Assembly: GCA_035561135.1 (NCBI GenBank)
Contig: DATMYA010000052.1
Span: 1 to 64,000, forward strand
Origin: Clostridia bacterium
GTDB lineage: Bacteria > Acidobacteriota > Terriglobia > Terriglobales > Acidobacteriaceae
DNA length: 64,000 nt
Direction: 5' to 3'
Below the pieces are notes generated by a model. That model was not told the origin of the DNA. It ran no database searches and saw only the letters and a program-made list of their open reading frames with translations. A program made the translations under genes and the position numbers. Below, in pieces: positions 52,031-61,387 of the stretch (its first letter is position 1; every line of letters begins with the position of its first letter).

Positions 52031-54361
52031 TCAACTGCGCTGCAGCACCGCCGGAACCAGGCGCTCTTCCGTTTCCGTGTGTAGCGCCCGTTCCAAAGCC
52101 GATGACCATACCTGCCGCAACTCCGGCACTTTGGCGGAAAGAACCTTCGCGCCATCGATCGAGATGGAGAACCCGTCGGCCGCTGTAGTGCCAATTTGTG
52201 AGCAGGTTATGCCGTGATTCGACGCTACTTGTTGGATTCTCCCGAGCTGCTTCGAGTCGCACGAAAGCAGCACGCGACTGGCGTTTTCACCGAAAAGCAG
52301 GTACTCGGGTGAATAGCCATCTGACCTGAGTTGAACGTCAACTCCAATGCCGCGAGTGAATCCAGCTTCGGCCAGAGTGACGGCCAATCCACCTTCGGAG
52401 ACGTCCTTGGCGGAGTCCGCGAGGCCAGCGCCGATGATTTCGATCAGCGCCTTTTGCAGTGCCAATTCCTTGTCGAGATCGAGCGCTGGGGGCAGTCCCC
52501 AGATCGCGCCGAGAATTTCCTTGGCGTATTCCGAGGAGCCAAGACGCGTTTCCGCCTCGGCGGCGGAGACGGGCGAAGAGCCATTGAGCAGCACGAGGAC
52601 GCGGCCGGGCGCGGCGAACTCGGGCCTGCCTGCGCGGTTGATATCTTCGATGGTGCCGACGATTCCGATCACGGGCGTCGGGTAAATTCCCTCGCCGAGC
52701 GTCTCGTTGTAGAAACTGACATTGCCGCCGGTAATGGGCGTCGCCAGCTTTTCGCACGCTTCGGTGATGCCGTCGATCACTTCCGAGAACTGCCCCATGA
52801 TGGGCGGCTTCTCAGGATTTCCAAAGTTGAGGCAATTAGTGGCGGCCACGGGCGTCGCGCCGGAACAGGCTACGTTGCGGCAGGCTTCCGCGACGGCGTG
52901 CATTGCGCCAAGCTTCGGCGAGAGATAGCACCAGCGTCCGTTGCCGTCGAGCGCCATGGCCAAGCCGCGATTCGTGCCCTTGATGCGAATGACTCCGGCT
53001 TCACGGCCGGGTCCCTCGACCGTATTGGTCTGGACCATGGAATCATACTGCTCGTAAACCCAGTGCTTGTCGCAGATGTTGGGACTGGCGAGCAGGCGCT
53101 TCAAGTTCGCTTCCAAGTCGACCGCGCCTCCGATGCTGACGTGCTCGGGACGGGTCGGCGGAAGAGGAGAAACCCAAGGCTCCATCGGACGATGGTAGAG
53201 CGGCGCGTCATCGGTCAGCGCGTCGTTGGGAATTTCAGCAACGACCTGGCCGTGTTGCAACACGCGCATCTTGTTCTCGTTAATCACGCGGCCGATCGTG
53301 ACAGCATCGAGTCCCCACTTGCGGAAGACTGCGAACACTTCCTCTTCGCGGCCCTTGTCGGCGACGAGGAGCATGCGCTCCTGTGATTCGCTAAGCATGA
53401 TCTCGTAGGAGGTCATGCCGGTTTCGCGCTGAGGAACAAGGTCGAGCTCGATCTCAAGGCCAACGCCACCGCGTCCGCCCATCTCACAGGTTGAGCAGGT
53501 AAGGCCCGCAGCACCCATATCCTGAATGCCGACGACGGCTCCAGTCTCCATGGCTTCAACGCACGCTTCAAGCAGGAGCTTCTCCATGAATGGGTCGCCC
53601 ACCTGAACGTTGGGACGCTTCGCCTCGGAGCCTTCACTGAACTCTTCGCTGGCCATGGTCGCGCCGTGAATGCCGTCGCGTCCGGTCTTCGATCCGACGT
53701 AGATGACGGGATTGCCTGCCCCTGCAGCCTTGGCATAAAAAATCTTTTCGCGGCGCACGAGGCCTAGCGCAAAGGCGTTGAGCAGAGGATTGCCGTTGTA
53801 GCAGGGCTCAAACTTTGTTTCGCCGCCGAGGTTAGGCACACCGAAGCAGTTGCCGTACGAGGCAACGCCGCTGACCACTCCCTCCATGATGGAGTGGTTG
53901 CGATGAATCGTTTCCTGGTCGGTCGTATTTGCCGCATCTTGGGTAATCGGACCGAAACGCAGCGAATCCATAACCGCCACAGGACGCGCGCCCATCGTGA
54001 AGATGTCTCGCAGAATGCCGCCGACGCCGGTGGCAGCTCCCTGGAAAGGTTCAATAAACGATGGATGGTTGTGCGACTCGATCTTGAAGGCGCACGCCCA
54101 ACCATCGCCGATGTCGATGATGCCGGCGTTCTCTCCCGGTCCCTGCACAACCAGTTTGCTGCGCGTGGGCAGACGCTTTAGGTGTACCCGCGAAGACTTA
54201 TAGGAGCAGTGCTCGCTCCACATGACGCTGAAGATGCCCAGCTCCGTGAGCGAGGGTTCGCGTCCGAGCCACTTCAGGATTCGTTGATATTCGTCTGGAC
54301 GGATTCCGTGGTCGCGGATGACCTCCGGCGTAATGGATGGCTGTTTATCTGCGGAAGTCAT
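52031..54361 (-). CDS. purL: Phosphoribosylformylglycinamidine synthase, small-type PurL subunit
   Basis: PurL converts FGAR to FGAM with ATP and ammonia. At 776 residues this is the small PurL lacking the fused glutaminase domain, so it needs separate PurQ and PurS subunits, not present in this window. Motifs: [16 protein letters not shown] near 45, [24 protein letters not shown] near 90, and [22 protein letters not shown] near 155. The ATG at 54361 was chosen; the frame extends to 54547 without support. It is upstream of purF in one operon. Confidence 0.95.
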   Translation of the reverse strand: MTSADKQPSITPEVIRDHGIRPDEYQRILKWLGREPSLTELGIFSVMWSEHCSYKSSRVHLKRLPTRSKLVVQGPGENAGIIDIGDGWACAFKIESHNHPSFIEPFQGAATGVGGILRDIFTMGARPVAVMDSLRFGPITQDAANTTDQETIHRNHSIMEGVVSGVASYGNCFGVPNLGGETKFEPCYNGNPLLNAFALGLVRREKIFYAKAAGAGNPVIYVGSKTGRDGIHGATMASEEFSEGSEAKRPNVQVGDPFMEKLLLEACVEAMETGAVVGIQDMGAAGLTCSTCEMGGRGGVGLEIELDLVPQRETGMTSYEIMLSESQERMLLVADKGREEEVFAVFRKWGLDAVTIGRVINENKMRVLQHGQVVAEIPNDALTDDAPLYHRPMEPWVSPLPPTRPEHVSIGGAVDLEANLKRLLASPNICDKHWVYEQYDSMVQTNTVEGPGREAGVIRIKGTNRGLAMALDGNGRWCYLSPKLGAMHAVAEACRNVACSGATPVAATNCLNFGNPEKPPIMGQFSEVIDGITEACEKLATPITGGNVSFYNETLGEGIYPTPVIGIVGTIEDINRAGRPEFAAPGRVLVLLNGSSPVSAAEAETRLGSSEYAKEILGAIWGLPPALDLDKELALQKALIEIIGAGLADSAKDVSEGGLAVTLAEAGFTRGIGVDVQLRSDGYSPEYLLFGENASRVLLSCDSKQLGRIQQVASNHGITCSQIGTTAADGFSISIDGAKVLSAKVPELRQVWSSALERALHTETEERLVPAVLQRS

Positions 54362-54520
54362 AGCGGATACATCTATTTTCGCACGCTGGACGGCGCAGGG
54401 CAAAGCGCTGCGATAGCGCGATTCGTCGCACGATGGGGCGCGCAGCGAACAAACCCTTCGAAGGATTGTGCATCTACTGTTTATAACTAACGATTGAGTC
54501 CTGACGACAATGTCGGGGCC

Positions 54521-54555
54521 GCTCAGGGGAAGGAAAAACTGCCGCACCCCTGAGC
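54521..54555. repeat. Inverted repeat in the purL upstream spacer
   Basis: GCTCAGGGG (54521-54529) and CCCCTGAGC (54547-54555) are perfect inverted arms. A second hairpin, GGGCTA (54565-54570) with TAGCCC (54582-54587), follows. The CTCAGGGG phrase recurs near 62793-62806 and, in part, at 58069-58080. Confidence 0.8.
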
Positions 54556-54597
54556 CCCTTACCGGGGCTAGTCGTTCCTTTTAGCCCTTCCCATTTG

Positions 54598-54626
54598 TTC
54601 CAACTTTCAGACTTCGCGAATACAAT
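54598..54626 (+). promoter_or_regulatory. Candidate promoter for the secreted protein at 54635
   Basis: TTCCAA (54598-54603), 17-bp spacer, TACAAT (54621-54626); the ATG follows after 8 nt, so the message would be nearly leaderless. Confidence 0.45.
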
Positions 54627-54634
54627 TCCGAGCC

Positions 54635-56005
54635 ATGAGCACACGTACGCTGTGCGCCTGCGCGGTCATGCTGCTGGCAGCGAGCTCCTTCGCTGCCACG
54701 CAGAACAAGCTGCAAAACAGGCCTCAACAAAACAGGGCTCGCGAAACGGCTCGGGCAAAGTTCACCTCGCTACGCCAAAAGGTCGAGAAAGCAAACTTGC
54801 AGAAGGATATCCTAGGCGCGAGAAAAGCGCTGCTAGGCTTGCACGCGCTTGCGCCGGGACATTCCGCGACAACCTACAATCTCGCCTGCATGAACGCACT
54901 GGCCGGCAGGCGCGCCGAAGCGCTGCACTGGCTCGATATGTTCGTGCGCATGGGGCAGGTGGCGGATGCGGCGAAGGATCCGGACCTCGCGTCGATTGCG
55001 GGCGACAAGAGCTTTCTGAAGCTGATGGAGCGCATGAAAGCAAATCGCGCCGCCGTGGAGCGCGGTTCGACCTGGACGACGCTCGACGGCGCTGGACTGC
55101 TGGCGGAAGACATCACTTACGATCGCAAAACTCGGTCGTTCTTCGTTACAAGTCTGCTTGCGAAAAAGGTGTTGCGGATCGACAAGGATAAGAAGGTCAG
55201 CGAATTCGCCGATCTGTCGAAAGATCCTGGATGGCCAGTGTTCGCCGTTGCACTACAGAGCGGGACGAACCCGGCCTTGTGGGTAGCGGCGGCCGCACTG
55301 CCGGATTTCTCAGCTTCCCCGAACGCTGAATGGGGCAAAACCGCGCTGCTGAAGCTGGACATGGAATCGGGGCGCATTCTTGAGCGATTCGAGCCTGCGC
55401 CAGACGGCGCTGTGCGCGTGCTCGGCGATATCGCCGTTAGTGATGGCGGAACGGTTGTCGTCTCCGACGGACACAGCGGCGGAGTTTATCTGCTAAACAG
55501 CGGCGAGAGGCAGATGAAAGGCATTGATTCAGATGAGTTCATTTCGCCGCAGACACCGGCGTTCGATCGCGATGCCCTCAGCGTGTTCGTTGCCGATTAC
55601 GTGCGCGGCATCGGGCGCATTGACCTGCGCTCAGGGCGGGTGACCTGGCTGACGCACGACGATAGCGTGGCGACCGCCGAGATCGATGGCCTGTACCTGC
55701 ATGGAGATCAACTAATCGCGGTGCAGAACGGTAGGGGCGTGCAGCGCATTGTGTCGCTTGCACTGAACGCTTCGCACACGGCCATTAAAGGCGCGGAGGT
55801 TCTGGCGGCGAACAGCGAAGCCTTCGCCGATCCGACACACGGCGTGCTCGTTGACGATGCGTTCTATTACCTGTCGCACAGCGGTTGGGATGGTTTGGAT
55901 CGCAATGGGAATGCGAAGGCTGGCGCTGCGCTCCCACGTCCGTCCGTGCGAATCGTGAATGTCGCTGAGCCGGCGGCGCCACCGCGACAGGCAGTGAAGC
56001 GGTAG
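54635..56005 (+). CDS. Secreted protein with helical N-terminus and beta-propeller-like domain
   Basis: The 456-residue protein has a signal peptide (MSTRTLCACAVMLLAASSFA). Residues 40-135 are helical, with TPR-like AGRRAEALHWLDMFVRMGQVAD. From about 145 on, repeated blades (GLLAEDITYDRKTRSFFVTS, VLRIDKDKKVSEFADLSK, GDIAVSDGGTVVVSDG, FVADYVRGIGRIDL) look like an NHL/SMP-30 six-bladed propeller. It may be a sensory or lactonase-like periplasmic protein; no catalytic residues are obvious. It is followed 36 bp later by selB, same strand. Confidence 0.75.
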   Translation: MSTRTLCACAVMLLAASSFAATQNKLQNRPQQNRARETARAKFTSLRQKVEKANLQKDILGARKALLGLHALAPGHSATTYNLACMNALAGRRAEALHWLDMFVRMGQVADAAKDPDLASIAGDKSFLKLMERMKANRAAVERGSTWTTLDGAGLLAEDITYDRKTRSFFVTSLLAKKVLRIDKDKKVSEFADLSKDPGWPVFAVALQSGTNPALWVAAAALPDFSASPNAEWGKTALLKLDMESGRILERFEPAPDGAVRVLGDIAVSDGGTVVVSDGHSGGVYLLNSGERQMKGIDSDEFISPQTPAFDRDALSVFVADYVRGIGRIDLRSGRVTWLTHDDSVATAEIDGLYLHGDQLIAVQNGRGVQRIVSLALNASHTAIKGAEVLAANSEAFADPTHGVLVDDAFYYLSHSGWDGLDRNGNAKAGAALPRPSVRIVNVAEPAAPPRQAVKR

Positions 56006-56041
56006 AACCCGAGCGTTGCTATTTCCGCTACACTATCGGCG

Positions 56042-57934
56042 ATGAAGTCCGTCATCGTTGGCACCGCCGGACATATCGACCATGGCAAGACGGCGCTGGT
56101 GCGCGCGCTCACCGGCATCGATACCGATCGCCTGGAAGAGGAGAAGCGCCGCGGCATCACCATCGACCTTGGCTTTGCGCATCTTGAGCTACCCACGGCA
56201 GGCGATTCCGTTCGGCTCGGCTTTGTGGACGTGCCGGGGCACGAACGCTTCGTGCGCAATATGCTCGCCGGAGTGGGCGGCATCGACCTGGTGCTGCTGG
56301 TAATCTCCGCTGAAGAATCTATCAAGCCGCAGACGCGCGAACACTTCGACATCTGCCGTCTGCTCTCCGTGCGGCGCGGCATTACGGTGTTGACGAAGTC
56401 CGACCTGGTGGACCCCGAGACGTTGGAAGTGGTTCGCATGGAAGTAGAGGAGTTTGTTCGCGGCTCCTTCCTCGATGCGTCGCAGTCGCCGATTATTGCG
56501 GTGAGCGCAAAGAACGGCGAGGGACTGGACGTGCTGCGAACGGAGTTGGCGCGCGTAGCGAACGAGGTTTCGGGCAAGAACACCAAAGCTCCGCTTCGCC
56601 TGCCGATCGACCGCGTGTTCAGCATAAAAGGCTTCGGTACGGTAGTGACAGGCACGATGAACTCCGGGCGTGTGCGGCGCGAGCAGGAAATCGAACTGCT
56701 TCCTTCCGCCGAACGCTTGCGTGTGCGCGGCGTACAGGTGCATGGCAACTCTGCCGATGAAGCTGTCGCCGGACAGCGCACGGCGCTGAACCTCGCGGGC
56801 GTGGGCACCGAGGAACTTGCGCGCGGCATGATGCTGGCCGAAGCTGGGCTGTTCCGCCCGACGCGCACGGTTGGAGTTTCACTCTCGCTGCTGCCGACGG
56901 CCAAGCCTCTGAAGGACCGCGCACGCGTTCACTTCCACGCTTACACGGCAGAGATGCTGGCGGAGGTCGTGCTGCTCGGCACTAAGGAACTGCTGCCGGG
57001 GACGACGGGCCTGGCCGAACTTCGGCTGACTGACCCCATACTGCTGTTGCCCGAGGATCGTTTCATCGTCCGGCAATTCTCTCCCGTGGTGACGATTGGC
57101 GGTGGAGTAGTACTGGAAAATACCTCCGCCAAGCGACTGACGATGGCGTTGCGCCGCGAGGCATTGCAGGTACTTGCAGACGTAGGTCACGGGGCATCGC
57201 TGGAAACGCGAGTGGCGGCGATGGGACAGCGCGGAATGACGTTTCACGACGCCGTGGCTCGCACCGGGTGGACGCGCGTCGAACTCGAAGAAAAGCTGCG
57301 GAGCGCGCAGCCAGTGCGGCGCATTGCAGAAGCATTGATACATGATCGTGCGCTGGAGGAGATTCGGCGCGAGATCGTTGGGGCAATCGAGACCTTTCAT
57401 AAGCAGAATCCGCTGTCGCCTGGGATGAACATTCAGGAACTGCGTGGAGGCTTCGAAGACGTGCTGCCGGAGGTCTTTGCGGCAAGCTTCGATGCGCTAC
57501 TGCAGGAGAAAATGATCGAGGTAACTGGAGACATCGTGCGCGCCGCCGGACGCGGCATCGTCATGAGGGACGACGAGGCGGAGGCGAAGCAAAAGATTGA
57601 AACTGCATTCGCCACAGCCGGACTGAAGGTTCCGGCCCTGAAGGACGTACTGGCAAGCGTGAACGTGGACCGCACTCGCGCGCATAAGATCATGACGTTG
57701 CTGCTGCGTGACAAAGTCCTGGTAAAGCTTACGGACGAACTGGTCTTCCATCGCGATGCGCTGGATGGCTTGCGCCAGCAGATGGCGCTGGAGAAGGCGA
57801 AATCGGCAAAGATCGACGTCGCCCGATTCAAGGACATGACGGGAGTTACTCGCAAATACGCGATCCCCCTGCTCGAATACCTGGATCGCGAGAAGGTGAC
57901 GCGCCGAGTGGGTGATGAGCGGGTGATTCTCTAG
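56042..57934 (+). CDS. selB: Selenocysteine-specific elongation factor
   Basis: SelB delivers selenocysteyl-tRNA(Sec) to UGA codons marked by a SECIS hairpin. The 630-residue protein has the GTPase motifs GHIDHGKT (10-17), DVPGHERF near 65 and TKSD near 120, then domain II (IDRVFSIKGFGTVVTGTMNSG) and two EF-Tu-like barrels. The C-terminal winged-helix region (about 400-630) ends in EYLDREKVTRRVGDERVIL, binding the SECIS. No selA, selD, tRNA-Sec or in-frame UGA gene is in this window. A TACACT -10-like sequence lies 7 nt upstream of the ATG. Confidence 0.95.
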   Translation: MKSVIVGTAGHIDHGKTALVRALTGIDTDRLEEEKRRGITIDLGFAHLELPTAGDSVRLGFVDVPGHERFVRNMLAGVGGIDLVLLVISAEESIKPQTREHFDICRLLSVRRGITVLTKSDLVDPETLEVVRMEVEEFVRGSFLDASQSPIIAVSAKNGEGLDVLRTELARVANEVSGKNTKAPLRLPIDRVFSIKGFGTVVTGTMNSGRVRREQEIELLPSAERLRVRGVQVHGNSADEAVAGQRTALNLAGVGTEELARGMMLAEAGLFRPTRTVGVSLSLLPTAKPLKDRARVHFHAYTAEMLAEVVLLGTKELLPGTTGLAELRLTDPILLLPEDRFIVRQFSPVVTIGGGVVLENTSAKRLTMALRREALQVLADVGHGASLETRVAAMGQRGMTFHDAVARTGWTRVELEEKLRSAQPVRRIAEALIHDRALEEIRREIVGAIETFHKQNPLSPGMNIQELRGGFEDVLPEVFAASFDALLQEKMIEVTGDIVRAAGRGIVMRDDEAEAKQKIETAFATAGLKVPALKDVLASVNVDRTRAHKIMTLLLRDKVLVKLTDELVFHRDALDGLRQQMALEKAKSAKIDVARFKDMTGVTRKYAIPLLEYLDREKVTRRVGDERVIL

Positions 57935-58167
57935 CGAGGGTGATCCTCAATTCAACAGCAGATGCTTCGCTTCGCTCAGCATGAAGCTTTTGTTACTTTT
58001 GACGCCTGTTGTTTGTGAGCTTCTGAGTTTTCGTTCTTAATGTTTCTGAGGTTCAGGTCTAACGTGTTGTCCTCCTGAGCAAGGGCGCAAGACAATCTCT
58101 TTGGACCGATATAATCAAGGTAGTTCCGTTCATCTCTGAACAAAGAAATCGCGCACGAGAAGACAAA

Positions 58168-58662
58168 ATGCTAAAGATCCGTCCGGCGACGAGCGACGAT
58201 GTCGCCCTAATTTTGCAGTTCATCCGCGACCTTGCCGAGTATGAGCGCGAGCCGCAAGCTGCGGTTGCGACCGAGCAGGACATTCTGCGCGACGGCTTTG
58301 GGCCGGAGCCGAAATTCCGCTGCGTCATCGCCGAGTGGGAAGGCAAGCCGGCGGGATTTGCGTTCTTCTTTTACAACTATTCGACCTGGCAGGGACGACC
58401 GGGCTTGTACCTCGAGGACCTATTTGTGAAGCCGGAGTTTCGCGGCAAAGGGATCGGCAAGGCGCTGCTGCTTTATCTCGCGAAGAAGGCGGTTAGCGAG
58501 AACTGCGGTCGCTTCCAGTGGCAGGTGCTCGACTGGAACACGCCGGCAATCGATTTCTACAAGTCGCTTGGGGCGGAAATTATGACCACGTGGCTGACGA
58601 TGCGCGTGGAAGGCGAAGCACTCGACAGGCTCGCCGGCATGGCGGAGAAGACAGCGAAGTAG
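58168..58662 (+). CDS. GNAT-family N-acetyltransferase (diamine-acetyltransferase-like)
   Basis: The 164-residue protein transfers acetyl from acetyl-CoA to an amine. The GNAT fold is visible: IRPATSDDVALILQFI (beta1-alpha1), LYLEDLFVKPEFRGKGIGKALL with the pyrophosphate-binding RGKGIG, and WQVLDWNTPAIDFYKSLGA near 116-134. Overall pattern and length resemble SSAT-type diamine acetyltransferases, though the substrate is uncertain. A TATAAT lies at 58110-58115, 52 bp upstream, without a clear -35. It abuts trmFO: its TAG is followed immediately by the next ATG. Confidence 0.88.
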   Translation: MLKIRPATSDDVALILQFIRDLAEYEREPQAAVATEQDILRDGFGPEPKFRCVIAEWEGKPAGFAFFFYNYSTWQGRPGLYLEDLFVKPEFRGKGIGKALLLYLAKKAVSENCGRFQWQVLDWNTPAIDFYKSLGAEIMTTWLTMRVEGEALDRLAGMAEKTAK

Positions 58663-60024
58663 ATGGCACAGCGAATCAAGATCATCGGTGGAGGTCTTGC
58701 GGGGCCGGAGGCAGCGTGGCAGTGTGCGCGACGGGGACTCGCGGTCGAGTTGTACGAGATGCGTCCTGTGCGCAAGACGGCGGCGCATGAGACGCCCGAC
58801 TTCGCCGAATTGGTCTGCTCGAATTCGCTCAAGAGCGATAGTGAAAATACCGCGCCGTGGCTGCTCAAGGAAGAGATGCGGCGCTCTGGATCGCTGCTGA
58901 TGGAAGTTGCTCGCGAAACCGCCGTGCCTGCCGGTCACGCGCTGGCCGTGGATCGCGAGATGTTTGCGCGGAAGGTAACGGAGGCTATCGAGCGCGAGCC
59001 TCTGATCACGGTGCGGCGCGAGGAAGTGACGCGCATCGATGAGCAGAACGAATTGACGGTTATCGCGACAGGGCCGCTGACCTCGGACGCGCTGGCGCAG
59101 GAGATTGCGCGGCTGACTTCGACCAACGCGGCAGACTCCACCTGTGCGGGCAACGACGCGCAACTGTACTTCTACGATTCCATCAGCCCGATTGTGGAGG
59201 CCGACTCCATCGACGAGTCGAAGGTGTATAGGGCCGCACGCTACAACAAGGGCACGGCGGACTACATCAATTGTCCGATGAACGCCGAGGAGTACAACCG
59301 ATTTATCGACGCCCTCACAGAAGCGCAGTCGGTTGATGGACACGAGTGGGAGAAGCTGAACTATTTCGAAGGCTGCCTGCCGATCGAGGAGATAGCACGG
59401 CGCGGGCGCGACACTTTGCGCTTTGGGCCGATGAAACCCGTTGGACTTGACGATCCGCGCACGGGCAGGTGGCCCTACGCGGTCGTGCAACTACGACAAG
59501 AAAATCTGCGCGCCGATTCCTATAACCTCGTCGGATTTCAGAACCACCTGAAGTTCGGCGAGCAGGCACGCATCCTGCGCATGATTCCCGGCCTGGAGAA
59601 CGCAAAGTTCGTTCGCTACGGACAGATCCATCGCAATACGTACATCAACGCGCCGGCGTTGCTGCGCGAGACGCTACAGATGAAAGAGCATCCGCGCGTG
59701 CTTTTCGCGGGCCAGATCTCGGGCGTGGAAGGTTACGTTGAGTCAATTGCTACGGGCTTGCTGGCAGGCGTGGCCGCGGCGGTGCTGGCGAAGGGCGACG
59801 AGCCTGTTGCCGCTCCGCGGGCAACGGCATTCGGTTCGCTGATGAACTACATTTGTCATGCTGAGTCGAAGCACTTCCAGCCGGCAAACATCACGTTTGA
59901 CCTGCTGCAACCGCTGGACGAGGCCACTCGCCGGCGCGTGCGCGACAAAAAAGAGCGGCATCGGATGGTTTGCGAGCGCGCCCTGCAAGAGCTTGATGGA
60001 TGGCTCTCAGCAGTCGGTGATTAG
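58663..60024 (+). CDS. trmFO: Methylenetetrahydrofolate-tRNA-(uracil-5-)-methyltransferase
   Basis: TrmFO makes 5-methyluridine at position 54 of tRNA using FADH2 and methylene-THF. The 453-residue protein has the FAD-binding IIGGGLAGPEAAW (7-19), Cys52 in ELVCSNSLKSD and the ADYINCPMNAEEYN cysteine (the conserved pair). VLFAGQISGVEGYVESIATG near 344 is a hallmark. The typical length is 440-460. It has no spacer from the GNAT gene and may share its promoter. Confidence 0.97.
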   Translation: MAQRIKIIGGGLAGPEAAWQCARRGLAVELYEMRPVRKTAAHETPDFAELVCSNSLKSDSENTAPWLLKEEMRRSGSLLMEVARETAVPAGHALAVDREMFARKVTEAIEREPLITVRREEVTRIDEQNELTVIATGPLTSDALAQEIARLTSTNAADSTCAGNDAQLYFYDSISPIVEADSIDESKVYRAARYNKGTADYINCPMNAEEYNRFIDALTEAQSVDGHEWEKLNYFEGCLPIEEIARRGRDTLRFGPMKPVGLDDPRTGRWPYAVVQLRQENLRADSYNLVGFQNHLKFGEQARILRMIPGLENAKFVRYGQIHRNTYINAPALLRETLQMKEHPRVLFAGQISGVEGYVESIATGLLAGVAAAVLAKGDEPVAAPRATAFGSLMNYICHAESKHFQPANITFDLLQPLDEATRRRVRDKKERHRMVCERALQELDGWLSAVGD

Positions 60025-60122
60025 AAACTTGCACCTTCCCCTAAACTATCCAGACCTGGATTGCGTATCTAACCTCTGATGCCTTGCTGCGTCTGATACG
60101 AGTACGTGGGGATAGTTCGCTT

Positions 60123-61382
60123 ATGGTCCTTCGTGATTTGATTTCGGATGTCTTTGGCACGCTTTGGTCAAACAAGCTGCGCACGGCGCTGACGATGTTT
60201 GGGATCGCCTGGGGTGTGGTGTCGATCGTGCTGATGGTCGCCGCCGGCGAGGGCATGCGCGTAGGCCAGCAGAAGCAGCAACAGAGTTTTGCGAAGGACC
60301 TGATGATTGTTTTTGCAGGGCGCACGAGCATGCAGGCGGGTGGCACTCGCGCGGGCCATCGTGTCGTCTTCGAGGCTGGCGACGTTCCTCTGGTCCAGGA
60401 ACAATCACCCAGTTGCCGGTATGTAATGCCCGAACTCGGCCAGGGCAATATGCCCATCCGCAGCAATTTCAATAACGCTTCGCTGATCGTCACCGGCGCG
60501 TATCCGGAGTTCTCGGAAATCCGCAGCATCGATGTGAGCGAGGGCCGATGGTACTCGTGGCAGGACATGGAGGAGAAACGCCGTGTCGCGTTCATCGGCA
60601 GCGATGTAAGGAAGCAGCTTTTCCCTGGACGACCCGCGGTTGGGGAAACGATCTACATCGCCGACGTGCCTTATTCCGTGATCGGCGTGATGCGCGAGAA
60701 AGAGCAGGGCTCGAGTTACGACGGACGGGACATCAACAAGGTGTTCATTCCGTTCAGCATCATGTTGCAGGATCTCCCGAACGCGCCGCCGCAGACGCCG
60801 CGCAGCGTTGACCGCCTGTTAGTTACGCCCCGCTCGGTGGCACTGCATGAAGCTTGCAAAGCAGAAATACTGGGCTCGCTGGCGAGGCTGCACGGCTTCG
60901 ATCCGCAGGACAAGGAAGCGGCCAACGTCTGGGACACCGTGAAGGAGGCGAAGGCCTTTCAACGCATGACCGACGGAATGAAGTACTTCCTGGGCGCGGT
61001 TGGGATTACGACATTGTTCCTGGGCGGCATCGGCGTCATGAACGTGATGCTGGTCGCGGTTCGCGAACGCACTCGCGAGATTGGCGTGCGTAAAGCCGTG
61101 GGCGCTCCGGCCCACCTGATCCTGCGACAGTTCTTTCTGGAAACGGTGGTCATCGTGACCCTGAGCGGAGGAATAGGTTTATCAATCGCCTATGGCATCT
61201 GTGCGCTGGTAAACCTGCTGCCTATGCCCGACTTCTTTGCCGGCCTGTTGCCGACGTGGCAGTCAGGTGCGCTTGCGATTGCACTGCTGGGCGCGACGGC
61301 CATTCTGGCCGCCATGTATCCGGCGCGACGAGCGGCGTCCATCGATCCGATTGAAGCGCTGCGGTACGAGGCCGGAGGCTAG
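60123..61382 (+). CDS. MacB-type ABC transporter permease, first of a pair
   Basis: The 419-residue protein has TM1 near the N-terminus (LTMFGIAWGVVSIVLMVAAGEG), a periplasmic MacB core domain (about 45-270), and three C-terminal helices with GVMNVMLVAVRERTREIGVRKAVGA, the FtsX/MacB signature near 315. These permeases move lipids, peptides or toxins out, or transmit force. No ATPase gene is in the window. The ATG at 60123 follows GGGGA. It is followed 5 bp later by a second permease. Confidence 0.88.
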   Translation: MVLRDLISDVFGTLWSNKLRTALTMFGIAWGVVSIVLMVAAGEGMRVGQQKQQQSFAKDLMIVFAGRTSMQAGGTRAGHRVVFEAGDVPLVQEQSPSCRYVMPELGQGNMPIRSNFNNASLIVTGAYPEFSEIRSIDVSEGRWYSWQDMEEKRRVAFIGSDVRKQLFPGRPAVGETIYIADVPYSVIGVMREKEQGSSYDGRDINKVFIPFSIMLQDLPNAPPQTPRSVDRLLVTPRSVALHEACKAEILGSLARLHGFDPQDKEAANVWDTVKEAKAFQRMTDGMKYFLGAVGITTLFLGGIGVMNVMLVAVRERTREIGVRKAVGAPAHLILRQFFLETVVIVTLSGGIGLSIAYGICALVNLLPMPDFFAGLLPTWQSGALAIALLGATAILAAMYPARRAASIDPIEALRYEAGG

Positions 61383-61387
61383 AGCGC

